Assembly (NCBI RefSeq): GCF_900113665.1
Contig: NZ_FOQD01000012.1
Coordinates: 62,001-126,000 of the forward strand
DNA: 64,000 bases
Direction of reading: 5' to 3'
Origin: Planctomicrobium piriforme
Lineage (GTDB): Bacteria; Planctomycetota; Planctomycetia; Planctomycetales; Planctomycetaceae
The notes beneath the pieces were generated by a model. That model saw only the letters and a list, made by a program, of their open reading frames with translations. It made no database searches and was not told where the DNA came from. Of the stretch, positions 1 to 8,383 are shown piece after piece. Position numbers and translations under genes: made by a program. Numbering within the stretch: position 1 is the stretch's first letter; every line of letters begins with the position of its first letter.

Positions 1-159
1 CAGCAGGTCAACGGACGAAAGATTGGCGCACAAAAAAACGGCAAAGAGAACTCCACTTGTGATGGCGTCCTCTTTGCCGTCGTTCGGCACCGGAGACAGG
101 CGACACACAGTCACTCACCTCAACGGCGCCAACGGGCTTGGCCGCTGCCCAGACTCGCA

Positions 160-405
160 TCAGGCAGCACGGCCGTCCCAGATTGATTTGTCGAGCAAAA
201 TTTTGGCGAAGCGACGATTCGTCACAACGACCGCACGCTGACGACCCGCCTGGCCCCGTGCCCGACGAGCACGTTCGGCTTCGGTCCATTCGGATTGAAT
301 CGCCTGGCAAGCTTCACGGATCTCTTCCGGGGTTGGCTGATACACGTCGTCCCGTTCATCGATCTGATCCACACAAGCCGACGTTGTTGTTTCGGTAGCA
401 GCCAT
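160..405 (-). CDS. small hypothetical protein (81 aa)
   Basis: An 81-residue soluble protein. The middle reads IREACQAIQSEWTEAERARR, a charged amphipathic stretch of a type I recall from small planctomycete proteins that carry an IQxxWSExER-like motif; that family memory is not verified here. There is no signal peptide, membrane segment or catalytic motif. The start is the first ATG, with a GGAG about 10 bases upstream. It stands alone on the minus strand, opposite to the stress island that follows. The function is unknown. The overlapping frames on both strands look like shadows because only this one shows natural protein composition. Confidence 0.6.
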   Translation of the reverse strand: MAATETTTSACVDQIDERDDVYQPTPEEIREACQAIQSEWTEAERARRARGQAGRQRAVVVTNRRFAKILLDKSIWDGRAA

Positions 406-897
406 GTCCAGGGATCTCCGTAGTTTGAAGCTCTCAAGTTGGTCTCAGTGAAACAGGGAGAATGCAAGTGACGTGCCAGCGCCGAAATTCAAGGTTGATC
501 TCCCAGCAATCGACCAGACTTTGAGACAACCTAACAAATTGGGAAATAAGGACTTGCCAACCTGCGAATGCCTGCATGCCGGCGAGCGAGTGGTCATGGA
601 AATCCGGTAAAACGGGTAAAAAGCGGACGGCGATCTTCCAGGCTGGCAGTTCAGCACACTGCGATCTGGGCGACACAAAGCGGGCGGAATCTGACTGAAC
701 GTCGACTCGTTGTGTGTCCATTACCGATCGAGGCTCGAAAGCAAGGAATGACCTGTTCCTCTTCCCTGTTACAAGAAAGCCGCTGGTGATCTGCTGATTC
801 AAGCTCTGAGGAACGCGATCTGCTTGCCAATAGATCATCACAGCCGCTGCCGCAGCGGCTGCAGTTTGCCGGACAAACCTCAATCAGGAGCAAAGCC
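406..897. other. gene-free stretch with a hairpin at 841-861
   Basis: I see no convincing gene in these ~490 bases. A 10-bp perfect stem, CAGCCGCTGC / GCAGCGGCTG with a one-base centre, lies at 841-861, just before the ribosome binding site (AGGAG, 886-890) of the DUF1328 gene. It could be a leader hairpin. It has no T-tract, so it is not an obvious terminator. Confidence 0.4.
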
Positions 898-1068
898 ATG
901 TTGAGCTGGGCAATTACATTTCTGGTCGTCGCACTGATCGCCGCCGTCTTTGGTTTCGGGGGAATCGCAGCAGGGGCAGCTTCGATTGCCAAGATTCTCT
1001 TCCTGGTGTTCATCGTGCTGTTTCTGGTCAGCCTGATCGCCGGGGTCTCACGCCGTCCGATGGTGTAG
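898..1068 (+). CDS. DUF1328 family small membrane protein (YtjA-like)
   Basis: A 56-residue protein of two hydrophobic helices (about residues 3-23 and 30-49) joined by a Gly/Ala-rich turn and ending in a short Arg-containing tail. This matches the DUF1328/YtjA family of very small inner-membrane proteins of unknown function (established family knowledge). The start ATG follows AGGAG at 886-890 with seven bases of spacing. A hairpin terminator follows at 1098-1146, so it is probably its own transcript. In many bacteria relatives sit near CsbD-type stress genes, as here. Confidence 0.85.
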   Translation: MLSWAITFLVVALIAAVFGFGGIAAGAASIAKILFLVFIVLFLVSLIAGVSRRPMV

Positions 1069-1097
1069 CACCATCCCAAAATGCCTGGATAATCGCG

Positions 1098-1146
1098 AAT
1101 CCGGCCCGCGGACGCACACTTTTGTGCATCGGCGGGCCGGATTTGT
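1098..1146 (+). terminator. probable intrinsic terminator after the DUF1328 gene
   Basis: A perfect 12-bp stem, AATCCGGCCCGC (1098-1109) with GCGGGCCGGATT (1132-1143), has an inner GCACA/TGTGC stem and is followed by TTTG. It lies 30 bases after the DUF1328 stop. The T-tract is short. Confidence 0.65.
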
Positions 1147-1308
1147 GACTTAGACTGTCACAGGCAGGCGTGTTTCGGGCCAAAGTTCCAAAAGCCGGTA
1201 CAGCCTTTGCAATCGGAACTTCCCGGTCGACGGACGCATCGCACTCAGTTGTGAATGCACTACTTAGGCGGTCCTCGACGCCCAACCCTACTAAAAAGGA
1301 TCAGCACA

Positions 1309-1737
1309 ATGATTACGCGACAGGAACTCGAAGGAAAATGGAAACAACTCAAGGGCCAGATTCGCGAACATTGGGGCCAGTTGACCGACGATGAACTGCA
1401 GCGCGTCAAAGGCGATGCCGAGCAACTCGTGGGAGTCATTCAGGAAAAAACCGGCCAGTCGCGTCGTGAAATTGAAGACTACCTGGAACACCTCGTCAAC
1501 GATGGTCAGAGCGCGCTGCACCATGCGACCGAGACGGCTCGTCAGTACGCGGATGTCGCCGGCAAAAAATTGCAGGACGGGTATCGGCAGGTCGAAGAGC
1601 AGGTCGAAGCCCGGTATGTCGAAGCCAAGGACATGGTCCGGACGAAGCCCCTGGAATCAGTGATTGCCGCCTTTGGGGCCGGGATCATCTCTGGCGTCGT
1701 CGTCGCCCTGCTGCTGCGTTCGAACAACCGGTCGTAA
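1309..1737 (+). CDS. CsbD-like stress protein with C-terminal DUF883-type membrane helix
   Basis: A 142-residue protein. Residues 1-55 match the CsbD pattern (GKWKQLKGQIREHWGQLTDD, then a second amphipathic helix). The middle is a long charged helix, and the C-terminus (about 118-137) is one membrane helix ending in Arg/Ser, as in DUF883/ElaB proteins. So it looks like a fusion of a CsbD head to a DUF883 membrane anchor. I chose ATG 1309 because AAAAGGA lies at 1294-1300; a longer reading from 1255 adds residues without family similarity. It opens a row of six small membrane-anchored genes to 3470. CsbD is a general-stress protein family of unknown mechanism. Confidence 0.8.
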   Translation: MITRQELEGKWKQLKGQIREHWGQLTDDELQRVKGDAEQLVGVIQEKTGQSRREIEDYLEHLVNDGQSALHHATETARQYADVAGKKLQDGYRQVEEQVEARYVEAKDMVRTKPLESVIAAFGAGIISGVVVALLLRSNNRS

Positions 1738-1789
1738 TTTGATCCGTGTTCATTGAGTGCAGCGTCATTACTTTCCAGGAGAACTTGTC

Positions 1790-2071
1790 ATGGATCAGCG
1801 CACCCGATTTTCGGATGTCGAGCGCAAGGTTGTGGAACAGGCTCAGGCCGTTCCGCAATGGGCGACTGAAATGGTCGATGCCCAGCCGCTGGCGTCCCTG
1901 TTGACCGTATTTGCAGCTGGCTTTGTCGTGGGGGCAGGCGTTGTGGCGGCTGTCGTCACTGCTCCGCCTCCGCGGACCCGTTTGCAGGAAGCCGAGCTCT
2001 ATAAGGATCGGATTGTCGAAGCCATCGCCAAGTCGATGCCGAAGCAGCTTTCTGATCTTTGGGCTCGCTAG
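1790..2071 (+). CDS. small single-helix membrane protein
   Basis: A 93-residue protein with an N-terminal charged helix, one hydrophobic segment (about 36-58, Gly/Ala/Val-rich) and a charged C-terminal helix ending SDLWAR. There is no enzyme motif. ATG 1790 follows AGGAGAA by about seven bases, better than the upstream in-frame ATG at 1757. Neighbours on both sides have the same architecture (charged helix, one membrane helix), which suggests a set of envelope-associated proteins. Function unknown. Confidence 0.7.
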   Translation: MDQRTRFSDVERKVVEQAQAVPQWATEMVDAQPLASLLTVFAAGFVVGAGVVAAVVTAPPPRTRLQEAELYKDRIVEAIAKSMPKQLSDLWAR

Positions 2072-2146
2072 AGCTTTGACATGATTTGATTTTCAGTGTC
2101 GATGTTGAACTGCTGAGCAGATCAGGGATTTCACGAGGTTTTTTCC

Positions 2147-2569
2147 ATGACAGAGACTGAAGAAGCCGAACGCCTCCAGATGCGCATGCAGCGGATTCGC
2201 CGCCGCATGGACTCGGATGTGGTCGACCTCATGAGCGATGCTCAGCAGCTTCTCGACTGGAAATACTACATCCGGCGCCATCCGGTGGCCTGTGTGGCTG
2301 CGATTGCAGCAGCTGGATTTTTCCTGGTTCCCAAGGCTCGGCAGTCTGTTGAGAAAAAGGTCTATCTCGACCCGCAGGTCTCCCGCGAGGTTGCGTTGAA
2401 CTCGGACAAGCTTCATGTCGAGCAGGCAGAGGAAGTCGCCAAGCAGGGGCTTCTGATGTCGGCGGGCGCACTGGTCCTGAACACACTTGTCCGGGCCGGC
2501 GTGGCTTATGCCGGGCAGTATCTTCGCAACACCATGCAGCGGGAATTCTCGGGCACCTCTCAAAATTGA
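2147..2569 (+). CDS. membrane-anchored protein, DUF3618-like N-terminus
   Basis: A 140-residue protein. The N-terminal 50 residues are a charged helix (RLQMRMQRIRRRMDSDVVDL), followed by a W-K-Y-Y-I-R-R-H-P segment and a hydrophobic helix at about 48-65. A second weakly hydrophobic stretch lies near 105-125. The RRxHP-before-helix layout recalls DUF3618/DUF883 envelope proteins; this is similarity by eye. GAGG lies about eight bases before the ATG. It sits ten bases upstream of the next gene, so the two are probably co-transcribed. Confidence 0.7.
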   Translation: MTETEEAERLQMRMQRIRRRMDSDVVDLMSDAQQLLDWKYYIRRHPVACVAAIAAAGFFLVPKARQSVEKKVYLDPQVSREVALNSDKLHVEQAEEVAKQGLLMSAGALVLNTLVRAGVAYAGQYLRNTMQREFSGTSQN

Positions 2570-2578
2570 GGGACCACC

Positions 2579-2779
2579 ATGATTCAGGCAAAAAACGGAC
2601 ATCAGTCCGTACAAGATGTGACTCGAAAAGCGAAGGCAGCGGTGGGTTCTCAGCTTGCTGAAGCACGCCGGATAGAACACGAGGTCGGGCAATGGATCAA
2701 ACAGAATCCGATTTTCGGAATCAGTCTCGCGCTGGCACTGGGAGTCGGTTTGGGGCTGCTCCTCAAACGGAGAGCGTGA
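2579..2779 (+). CDS. DUF883-like small membrane protein
   Basis: A 66-residue protein. An amphipathic helix leads to W-I-K-Q-N-P, one hydrophobic segment (about 45-62) and a KRRA tail. The NP(I/L) before a Gly-rich helix and the basic end are typical of the C-terminal half of DUF883/ElaB proteins. GAGGGA precedes the ATG. Its stop overlaps the GTG start of the following holin-like gene (GTGA), which points to translational coupling. Confidence 0.7.
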   Translation: MIQAKNGHQSVQDVTRKAKAAVGSQLAEARRIEHEVGQWIKQNPIFGISLALALGVGLGLLLKRRA

Positions 2780-3198
2780 AACCGAATAAGCCGGCTAACG
2801 CCTATGCGAAAGCACGTCACAGCGCCACGGCGCTATTGAAGGACACGCTGCATTTGGCTGACCTGCAGTTTCAGTTATTCAGTGTCGATGCCGCTGAGTT
2901 CTGGAAACGCGCGAAGGTTGGCATCGTCTGCGGAGTCGGCGCAAGCGTAATTACGCTCGGATCGGTCATCCTGCTGATGTTCAGTCTTTCCGAGTTCCTG
3001 GAGTCGAGCTTTGAGCTCTCACAGGAATTTGCCAAGGCGATCGTGGCCTCCATCACGTTGTTGGTCGGCGGAGGAGTTCTTGCCGTCTGTTTCCGTCAAC
3101 TGACAAAGGCGGGATCCGCACTGAAAAGATCACAAACCGAGTTGCAGGAAAATCTCATCTGGCTGCGATCTGTTCTCAGCCATGATGAAGAACAATAA
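2776..3198 (+). CDS. holin-X-like (phage holin family) membrane protein
   Basis: A 140-residue protein with two membrane helices (about 55-80 and 92-115 from the GTG start) preceded by a soluble helix and followed by a charged helix ending in SHDEEQ. The layout and length fit the Phage_holin_3_6 / putative holin-X family, which in many chromosomes is not phage-linked and sits beside DUF883 genes (family knowledge). I chose GTG 2776 because it overlaps the previous stop by four bases; reading from 2692 would overlap the previous gene by 88 bases and add non-family residues. Function here is inferred from context only. Confidence 0.7.
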   Translation: MKPNKPANAYAKARHSATALLKDTLHLADLQFQLFSVDAAEFWKRAKVGIVCGVGASVITLGSVILLMFSLSEFLESSFELSQEFAKAIVASITLLVGGGVLAVCFRQLTKAGSALKRSQTELQENLIWLRSVLSHDEEQ

Positions 3199-3278
3199 GC
3201 AACATGTTTGCAATGGCCGGTCGTTTTGATCGGCTGTCTATTACAAGTTATCACCAAGACATACCAAGGAGCCCAATC

Positions 3279-3470
3279 GTGGAAGCACAACACTCACAAG
3301 CCCAGGCCAAAGCGAAAGCAGTGGCTGCCCGTTTGAACGATCCGCAAATCAGCCCTGTAGACGACATCGTCAACTACGCTCGGGCCTACGCTCGCGAAAA
3401 GCCGGAAATGGCCGCATTGTGGTGCTTCGGCGTCGGCTTCGTGCTGGGTTGGAAACTGAAACCCTGGTAA
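3279..3470 (+). CDS. small membrane-anchored protein
   Basis: A 63-residue protein with a soluble helical N-terminus (DDIVNYARAYAREKPEM) and one C-terminal hydrophobic segment (about 43-58) ending KLKPW. The REKPE before the helix again follows the DUF883-like plan shared with its upstream neighbours. The start is GTG 3279, preceded by AAGGA at 3266-3270; the in-frame upstream ATGs lack a Shine-Dalgarno. It is the last gene of the 1309-3470 row. Confidence 0.65.
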   Translation: MEAQHSQAQAKAKAVAARLNDPQISPVDDIVNYARAYAREKPEMAALWCFGVGFVLGWKLKPW

Positions 3471-3525
3471 TGAGATCACGCCGAACGCAGCGCACATTGC
3501 TGTGCGCATGCGGGTTCGTCGGTCT

Positions 3526-3618
3526 CCATCGCCCTCGATGCAACGACAGGGCGGATCACCTGCTGCGGAGCTTCGGCTCGACCGGCAGGCGATCCGCCCT
3601 GCTCCTGTAGGGCGATGG
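3526..3618. other. long multi-segment hairpin ending the stress gene row
   Basis: Four nested stems: CCATCGCCCT (3526-3535) with AGGGCGATGG (3609-3618); CAGGGCGGATC (3547-3557) with GATCCGCCCTG (3591-3601); CCTGC (3559-3563) with GCAGG (3585-3589); and at the tip GAGC-TTCG-GCTC, a cUUCGg-type tetraloop. No T-tract follows. It may be a terminator, an mRNA-stabilising end or a structured RNA. Confidence 0.7.
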
Positions 3619-3620
3619 AA

Positions 3621-3655
3621 GTTTTCAGTTTTCAGTCGTTAGTTTTCAGTTGGAG
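3621..3655. repeat. degenerate 7-bp tandem repeat (GTTTTCA type)
   Basis: Consecutive heptamers GTTTTCA, GTTTTCA, GTCGTTA, GTTTTCA, GTTGGAG. It is one of five heptad tracts in the window, each with a different unit. Confidence 0.75.
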
Positions 3656-3743
3656 TAGCGAGAGCATGAAGCCTCGCAGCGTCGCTGACTGGCAAATCTT
3701 TTTTGCCTCGTATTTCCTCTGGCTCTTCCCCCTGGAGCTTTTT

Positions 3744-4985
3744 ATGTCTGAGTCTGCTGCTCTCGCTGCGCCTTTGGCTGCAGACGCTTCTTTATCTGGT
3801 TTAGCCGGCGATGCTGCCTCATCCGCGTTGCCTGAGCCTGCGGCTGCAACGGAAGAAAAGCCTGCCGCTGCTGAATCGCTTGAGGCCACCACTGCGGATA
3901 AGGATTCGCTCACCGTTGAATCGCGACGTTTGCTGGTCTTTGAAAAACGGGAGTCGATCGCACTGACGATTTTGGCCGGGCTGGCGATTCTGGTGGCCCT
4001 GTATCAAACCCGGGCCATCATGTTGCCGGTCACCCTGGCAGTGCTGCTCGCGCTCACGCTGCGGCCGGTGCTCCGCAAGCTTCACAAGCTTGGCATCCCC
4101 GATAATGTTGGAGCGGGACTGATTATCGCCGGACTGCTGGCGGTTGTGCTGCTGGGGGTCGTGAACCTGATTGGCCCCGCGCGGGAATGGATCGGCGATA
4201 TGCCGGCGAACATTGCAAAATTACAGGAAAAGTTGCATTCGGTGAGCGGGCAGTTCAAGTATCTCTCGGAGATGAATTCGCAGATGCAGAAGATGGCGAG
4301 CGGCGGCAGCGGTGATCGTCCGTTGGCAGTCGAGATCTCTCAACCTGCGCTGTCGGCGAACGTGGCGCTCATCAGCAATACAGGGAACTTTATCGGCGCG
4401 ATCATGCTGGTGATCGGGCTCACATTTTTCTTTCTGGCGTTTGGCGATTCGATGCTGAACAACTTGTTACGGGTGCTCGACACCTATTCGGAAAAGAAGC
4501 GGACCGTGGAGCTGGTTTACGACGTGGAAAAAGGGGTCGCGTCGTACCTGTTTCTGGTCACGGTGATCAATGTCGGGTTGGGGATCGCGACCGCGATCGC
4601 GCTGTGGTTACTGGGAGTTCCCAATGCCGCGCTCTGGGGAGTGATGGCCGCGGCGTTCAATTATATCCCAGTGTTTGGCGCGATTGCCGGAGTTCTGATC
4701 GTCGCTGTCGTCTCTCTCCTTTCGTTCGACAGTGTCGTCTATGCCGCTATTCCGCCGCTGGTCTTTTTGGCGCTGACCACGTTTGAAAGCAACCTGATCA
4801 CGCCGCCGCTACTGGGGCGATCGATGAGCCTGAATCCGATTCTGGTCTTTCTGTCGCTCATTTTCTGGGGCTGGATCTGGGGAATTGGTGGGGCATTCCT
4901 GGCTGTGCCGCTGCTGGCCGTCACGAAACTGACTTGCGAGCGGTTCGAGCGGACCAAGCCGATTGCCATTCTCATCGAAGCCTGA
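3744..4985 (+). CDS. AI-2E family transporter (DUF20 permease)
   Basis: A 413-residue protein. The first ~65 residues are an Ala/Glu/Pro-rich soluble tail, then come paired helices (VALYQTRAIMLPVTLAVLLA), a periplasmic region near 150-210, and the C-terminal helix block with NYIPVFGAIAG and the conserved end PLLGRSMSLNPILVFLSLIF. This is the AI-2E/PerM/YdiK permease pattern of about eight membrane segments. Members export small molecules or Na+ and the substrate cannot be told here. ATG 3744 has GGAG nine bases upstream; ATG 3666 (26 residues longer) is an alternative. The low-complexity N-terminal tail is unusual for the family. Confidence 0.85.
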   Translation: MSESAALAAPLAADASLSGLAGDAASSALPEPAAATEEKPAAAESLEATTADKDSLTVESRRLLVFEKRESIALTILAGLAILVALYQTRAIMLPVTLAVLLALTLRPVLRKLHKLGIPDNVGAGLIIAGLLAVVLLGVVNLIGPAREWIGDMPANIAKLQEKLHSVSGQFKYLSEMNSQMQKMASGGSGDRPLAVEISQPALSANVALISNTGNFIGAIMLVIGLTFFFLAFGDSMLNNLLRVLDTYSEKKRTVELVYDVEKGVASYLFLVTVINVGLGIATAIALWLLGVPNAALWGVMAAAFNYIPVFGAIAGVLIVAVVSLLSFDSVVYAAIPPLVFLALTTFESNLITPPLLGRSMSLNPILVFLSLIFWGWIWGIGGAFLAVPLLAVTKLTCERFERTKPIAILIEA

Positions 4986-5060
4986 CGCCGGAGGCTTCGG
5001 CGGCATATGAATTGCACCTTGTTGATGCAGCACATTTGCCGCCAGACAAGGAGACGACCC

Positions 5061-5438
5061 ATGCCGCTAGACCAACTCTTTATGCCCTTGACAGCATTGA
5101 TGTTACTGACGGCGGCGCTGTGGGGAACGACGACCCTGGGAGGCATGGTAGGTCCACCGCCGCGCAAGCCGGTCGCGCGCTCAAACGTCCTGCAGCCGGC
5201 TCAGCAGCCAACTGTCGTTAACTGCGTCATCACCGAAGTTTCGGCTCTCAAAGGTGAGCTGACGGCGAAGATTGATGGCAACGAGAAAACCTTCAAGTTT
5301 TCACCATCGGTTCAGGTGACGAAAGACAAACGCCAGGTTGAGGTCAGCTCGCTTGCCAAAGGGGATTTCGCCGTTTTGCACCTCGTTGAAGGGGGCAGCA
5401 ATGTTGTCACCCGCATCGAGGCGGTGTCCTCGCTGTAA
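5061..5438 (+). CDS. small exported or membrane-anchored hypothetical protein
   Basis: A 125-residue protein. A hydrophobic segment at about 8-30 is a signal peptide or anchor. It is followed by a Pro-rich linker and a compact beta-like domain (VNCVITEVSALKGELTAKID ... VVTRIEAVSSL), which could be a small OB or SH3-like barrel. ATG 5061 follows AAGGAGA, clearly better than 5007. It lies between the AI-2E transporter and the YflT-like gene on the same strand. I do not recognise the family. Confidence 0.65.
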   Translation: MPLDQLFMPLTALMLLTAALWGTTTLGGMVGPPPRKPVARSNVLQPAQQPTVVNCVITEVSALKGELTAKIDGNEKTFKFSPSVQVTKDKRQVEVSSLAKGDFAVLHLVEGGSNVVTRIEAVSSL

Positions 5439-5481
5439 TGACGGAATGGTGCGGCGACCGTTGGTGGAACAGGAGTTTGCG

Positions 5482-5985
5482 ATGTCAATCTACCCGGTGC
5501 GGGCAGGCGCTTTCGCAGTTGCTGACGAAGCCCTCTCGCTCGTCAACGCGTTGCACGATCATGCCTTTAGCTGGGATGAGATCAGTGTGATCTGTTCTAA
5601 TCCGGAAGCCATCGTGAGTTTTCCTGAGGCGACGCGTCATCGGCCGACCGGCAACTTCGATAATCGGGCGCTCAATGTTGCGGCGACCAGTGCCCTTGGG
5701 GCCGGGGGAATCGCGACGGCTGCTATTCTCCTCAGCGGCGGTACGGCCATTATGGTTCTCGGCGGTTTCGCCGGCGTTGCCGCGGTGACGACGTTTGCCG
5801 CCTTGATGGCGACGCGTGGGTTCGAATCCGAAGCGACAGATTTCTACGAACAGGCGGTCCAGGAAGGGCAGATTCTGGTTGCCGTTGAAGTGCCTGACAG
5901 TGCGGCGGATGCCGTTCCTCGTCGCGAGCTGGCGTCGCGACTCATCACTGAAGCGGGCGCGGTGGCAATGCCACTCGCGCACTAA
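5482..5985 (+). CDS. general-stress YflT/DUF1269-like membrane protein
   Basis: A 167-residue protein. The N-terminal ~55 residues resemble an alpha/beta stress domain that binds nothing obvious (AFAVADEALSLVNALHDHAF ... ISVIC). Residues about 70-115 are a Gly/Ala-rich double hydrophobic hairpin, and the C-terminal third returns to a ferredoxin-like beta-alpha strand (GQILVAVEVPD). This layout resembles the YflT/GS17M and DUF1269 stress proteins, where a glycine-rich membrane hairpin is inserted in a soluble domain. Start ATG 5482 follows CAGGAG. It closes the stress-type island. Confidence 0.6.
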   Translation: MSIYPVRAGAFAVADEALSLVNALHDHAFSWDEISVICSNPEAIVSFPEATRHRPTGNFDNRALNVAATSALGAGGIATAAILLSGGTAIMVLGGFAGVAAVTTFAALMATRGFESEATDFYEQAVQEGQILVAVEVPDSAADAVPRRELASRLITEAGAVAMPLAH

Positions 5986-6128
5986 CTCTGCGGGTCTGAT
6001 TGGCTCCCGTGTCCCCTGCGGTCGAGCCGGATCGCTGCATTTCGTATGCTGAGGAATAGAGAGGCCCTGGCTGGCTCGTCTCTGTTCGCTGATTCGACTG
6101 CGACATCCTCGTGTGCACTGGGGAAGAA

Positions 6129-7598
6129 ATGGCTCGTGCGTTTTCAGTCTTCATCGCGCTGGCGCTGTTGTGGGGACACAGTCTTCAAGCAGCCGAGCGG
6201 CCGAATATCGTGATGATCGTGGTCGACGATCTCAACGACTGGGTTGGCTGTCTGGAAGGGCACCCGCAGGTGCAAACGCCGCACATGGATGCGCTCGCCG
6301 GGCGAGGGACGTTGTTTACGAATGCCCATTGTCAGGCTCCGCTCTGCAATCCGAGCCGCACCAGCGTGCTGACTGGCAGGCGGCCGTCGTCGACGGGCAT
6401 TTATGCCCTCGAACCCTGGTTGCGGGAGTCGCCTGTTCTCAAAGACTGCGTCACGCTGCCGCAGTACTTCAAGCAGAACGGCTACCGTACGCTCACCGCC
6501 GGGAAGATCTTTCATGCCGGCTGGCCCCCGAAACCGGAACGGGCGTCGTACTACGACGTCTGGGGACCGACGAGTTCGCATCGGGACAAACCGGCTAAAA
6601 AAATCGTCGCCGCGCCGACGCCGGATGGAAACCATCCCGCCGTCGACTGGGGGACGTTTCCCCATCGCGATGAAGACAAAGGGGACTACATCCTCGCCAG
6701 TTGGGCGGTTGAGCAGTTGCAGTCGAAGCCGGCCGAGCCATTCTTTCTCTCTGTGGGGTTCTCGCTGCCGCATGTCCCCTGCTATGCGACACAGCAGTGG
6801 TTCGATTTGTATCCTGCCGACACCCTCATCTTGCCGACCGTTCCGACGAGCGATCGCAGCGACGTGCCGAACTTTGCCTGGCGGCTGAACTGGAAGCTGC
6901 CAGAACCACGGCTCTCCTGGTTGCAGCAGAACAAGGAGTGGGAAAACCTCGTTCGGGCCTACCTGGCAAGTACCAGTTTCGTCGACAGCCAGATCGGCCG
7001 CGTGGTCGATGCGGTCAGTGCGCAGGGACTGGCAGAGAAGTCCATCATCGTTTTGTGGTCCGATCATGGCTGGCATCTGGGGGAGAAAGGGATCACCGGC
7101 AAGAACTCGCTCTGGCGGGAGTCGACAAGAGTGCCGCTCATGTTCGCCGGGCCAGGAATCGCACAGGGGATCTGTCGCGAGCCGGTCGAGTTGCTCGATC
7201 TGTACCCGACGCTGTGTGAACTCTGCTCGCTGCCAGTGCCTGTTCAACTGGAAGGACACAGTCTCGCCCCGCAGTTGAAAGACAGCCGCACGTCGCGACC
7301 GTGGCCTGCGATCACGACGCAGTCGCCGAACAATCACTCCGTCGTGACGCGAGACTGGCGTTACATTCGCTACGCCGACGGCTCGGACGAACTCTACGAC
7401 ACCACTGCCGACCGACGGGAATGGACCAACCTCGCCAACGATCCAGCCTATGCAGAGCAGAAGCGATCACTCGCAAAATGGCTGCCTGTCGACAGCGCCC
7501 CGCCTGCCCCTGGCAGCAAGTCACGACTGCTAGAACAGCGTGAAGGCGTCTGGTACTGGCAGGGTGAGGCGATGAATCTGGACGAGCCTCGGGAATAG
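6129..7598 (+). CDS. secreted sulfatase, iduronate-2-sulfatase-like
   Basis: A 489-residue protein with a Sec signal peptide (about 1-21, ending SLQAA). The alkaline-phosphatase fold starts at RPNIVMIVVDD, with D33-D34 as metal ligands. The sulfatase signature is C73-N-P-S-R77, where the cysteine is normally converted to formylglycine by an FGE enzyme. Later come GKIFHAG, a W-S-D-H-G-W-H-L-G metal-site block (about residues 315-323) and GKNSLWRES. The set matches S1 sulfatases of the iduronate-2-sulfatase group, used by planctomycetes on sulfated polysaccharides. No FGE (sulfatase maturation) gene is visible in the window. ATG 6129 has GGGGAAGA just upstream. Confidence 0.9.
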   Translation: MARAFSVFIALALLWGHSLQAAERPNIVMIVVDDLNDWVGCLEGHPQVQTPHMDALAGRGTLFTNAHCQAPLCNPSRTSVLTGRRPSSTGIYALEPWLRESPVLKDCVTLPQYFKQNGYRTLTAGKIFHAGWPPKPERASYYDVWGPTSSHRDKPAKKIVAAPTPDGNHPAVDWGTFPHRDEDKGDYILASWAVEQLQSKPAEPFFLSVGFSLPHVPCYATQQWFDLYPADTLILPTVPTSDRSDVPNFAWRLNWKLPEPRLSWLQQNKEWENLVRAYLASTSFVDSQIGRVVDAVSAQGLAEKSIIVLWSDHGWHLGEKGITGKNSLWRESTRVPLMFAGPGIAQGICREPVELLDLYPTLCELCSLPVPVQLEGHSLAPQLKDSRTSRPWPAITTQSPNNHSVVTRDWRYIRYADGSDELYDTTADRREWTNLANDPAYAEQKRSLAKWLPVDSAPPAPGSKSRLLEQREGVWYWQGEAMNLDEPRE

Positions 7599-7702
7599 TC
7601 TCGGCGTGATTTTTTCCCCGTTCCCCTTTTCGTTTGCTGGCGGGAATGCGTACAGTGGACTGCGGCATGTTGTGAGTCGGACACGGTGGGGAGGGCTCGC
7701 GG

Positions 7703-8317
7703 ATGACGGTGAACGAGAACGCGGAACCGAAAACGAAGTCACGATTGCTCGGCAGCATGCTGCGAATCTTCTCGGCTTTGGCCTCGATTGCACTGCTGCT
7801 CTGCGGGCTAGCTTGGCTCTATGCGGCTTATCCCACCTTCGGTTCGCCCCCTTTGTTTTGTGAAGTCGTGTCCGCGGCGGAGTTCACGGAACAAAGCAGT
7901 TGGTCGCCCAATCGCATCTTCGGAGACCACAGCGGCAACACCGTCCGCTTCGACAATTCCCGCAATGTGATTCTGGCGATCTGCAACAAGCCGCAGAACG
8001 TGGGCCTGCTCTTCCGCTCGCCGCCGGAGCGCAAAGGGGACGAGATGCCCCCGATGGTGATTGCCTGGCTCTCAGGCGAAACGGTCAACAGCGAGACCGA
8101 ACTGCAGTTGGAGCGCGGCCACCTGAGCGTCGCCGCCCCGGACGGAGAACACCTGGTGCTGCCCTTGGTGGGCCAGGCGCGGGACGTGTTTACCACCGCC
8201 AGCCACAGAGCCGAAGCCGGAGTCTGCGTCTTCGCCATGCTCACCCCGCTGCTGAGCGCTGATTCACAGAATCAGTTGCAGGCGTTTATTGACCGCAATG
8301 GGGTTTGTGGGAATTGA
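7703..8317 (+). CDS. single-pass membrane protein of unknown function
   Basis: A 204-residue protein with a cytoplasmic N-terminus (Lys/Glu-rich, ~17 residues), one membrane helix (about 22-44) and an extracytoplasmic domain of ~160 residues. That domain has two cysteines near its ends (C53, C202) and one near 173. No catalytic motif is recognised. It follows the sulfatase by about 100 bases on the same strand and precedes two very small membrane proteins. Confidence 0.65.
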   Translation: MTVNENAEPKTKSRLLGSMLRIFSALASIALLLCGLAWLYAAYPTFGSPPLFCEVVSAAEFTEQSSWSPNRIFGDHSGNTVRFDNSRNVILAICNKPQNVGLLFRSPPERKGDEMPPMVIAWLSGETVNSETELQLERGHLSVAAPDGEHLVLPLVGQARDVFTTASHRAEAGVCVFAMLTPLLSADSQNQLQAFIDRNGVCGN

Positions 8318-8383
8318 TTGAGAGAAAAGGTGTGTCTGTATGCTTAGGCGAGCATTGCAGAGCCATCTAGTGAGGTAAGTCTG

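Noticed and set aside
434..883. 149-residue reading frame on the minus strand
   Set aside because: Poly-Ala start, no ribosome site and no natural protein composition; it lies in noncoding DNA.
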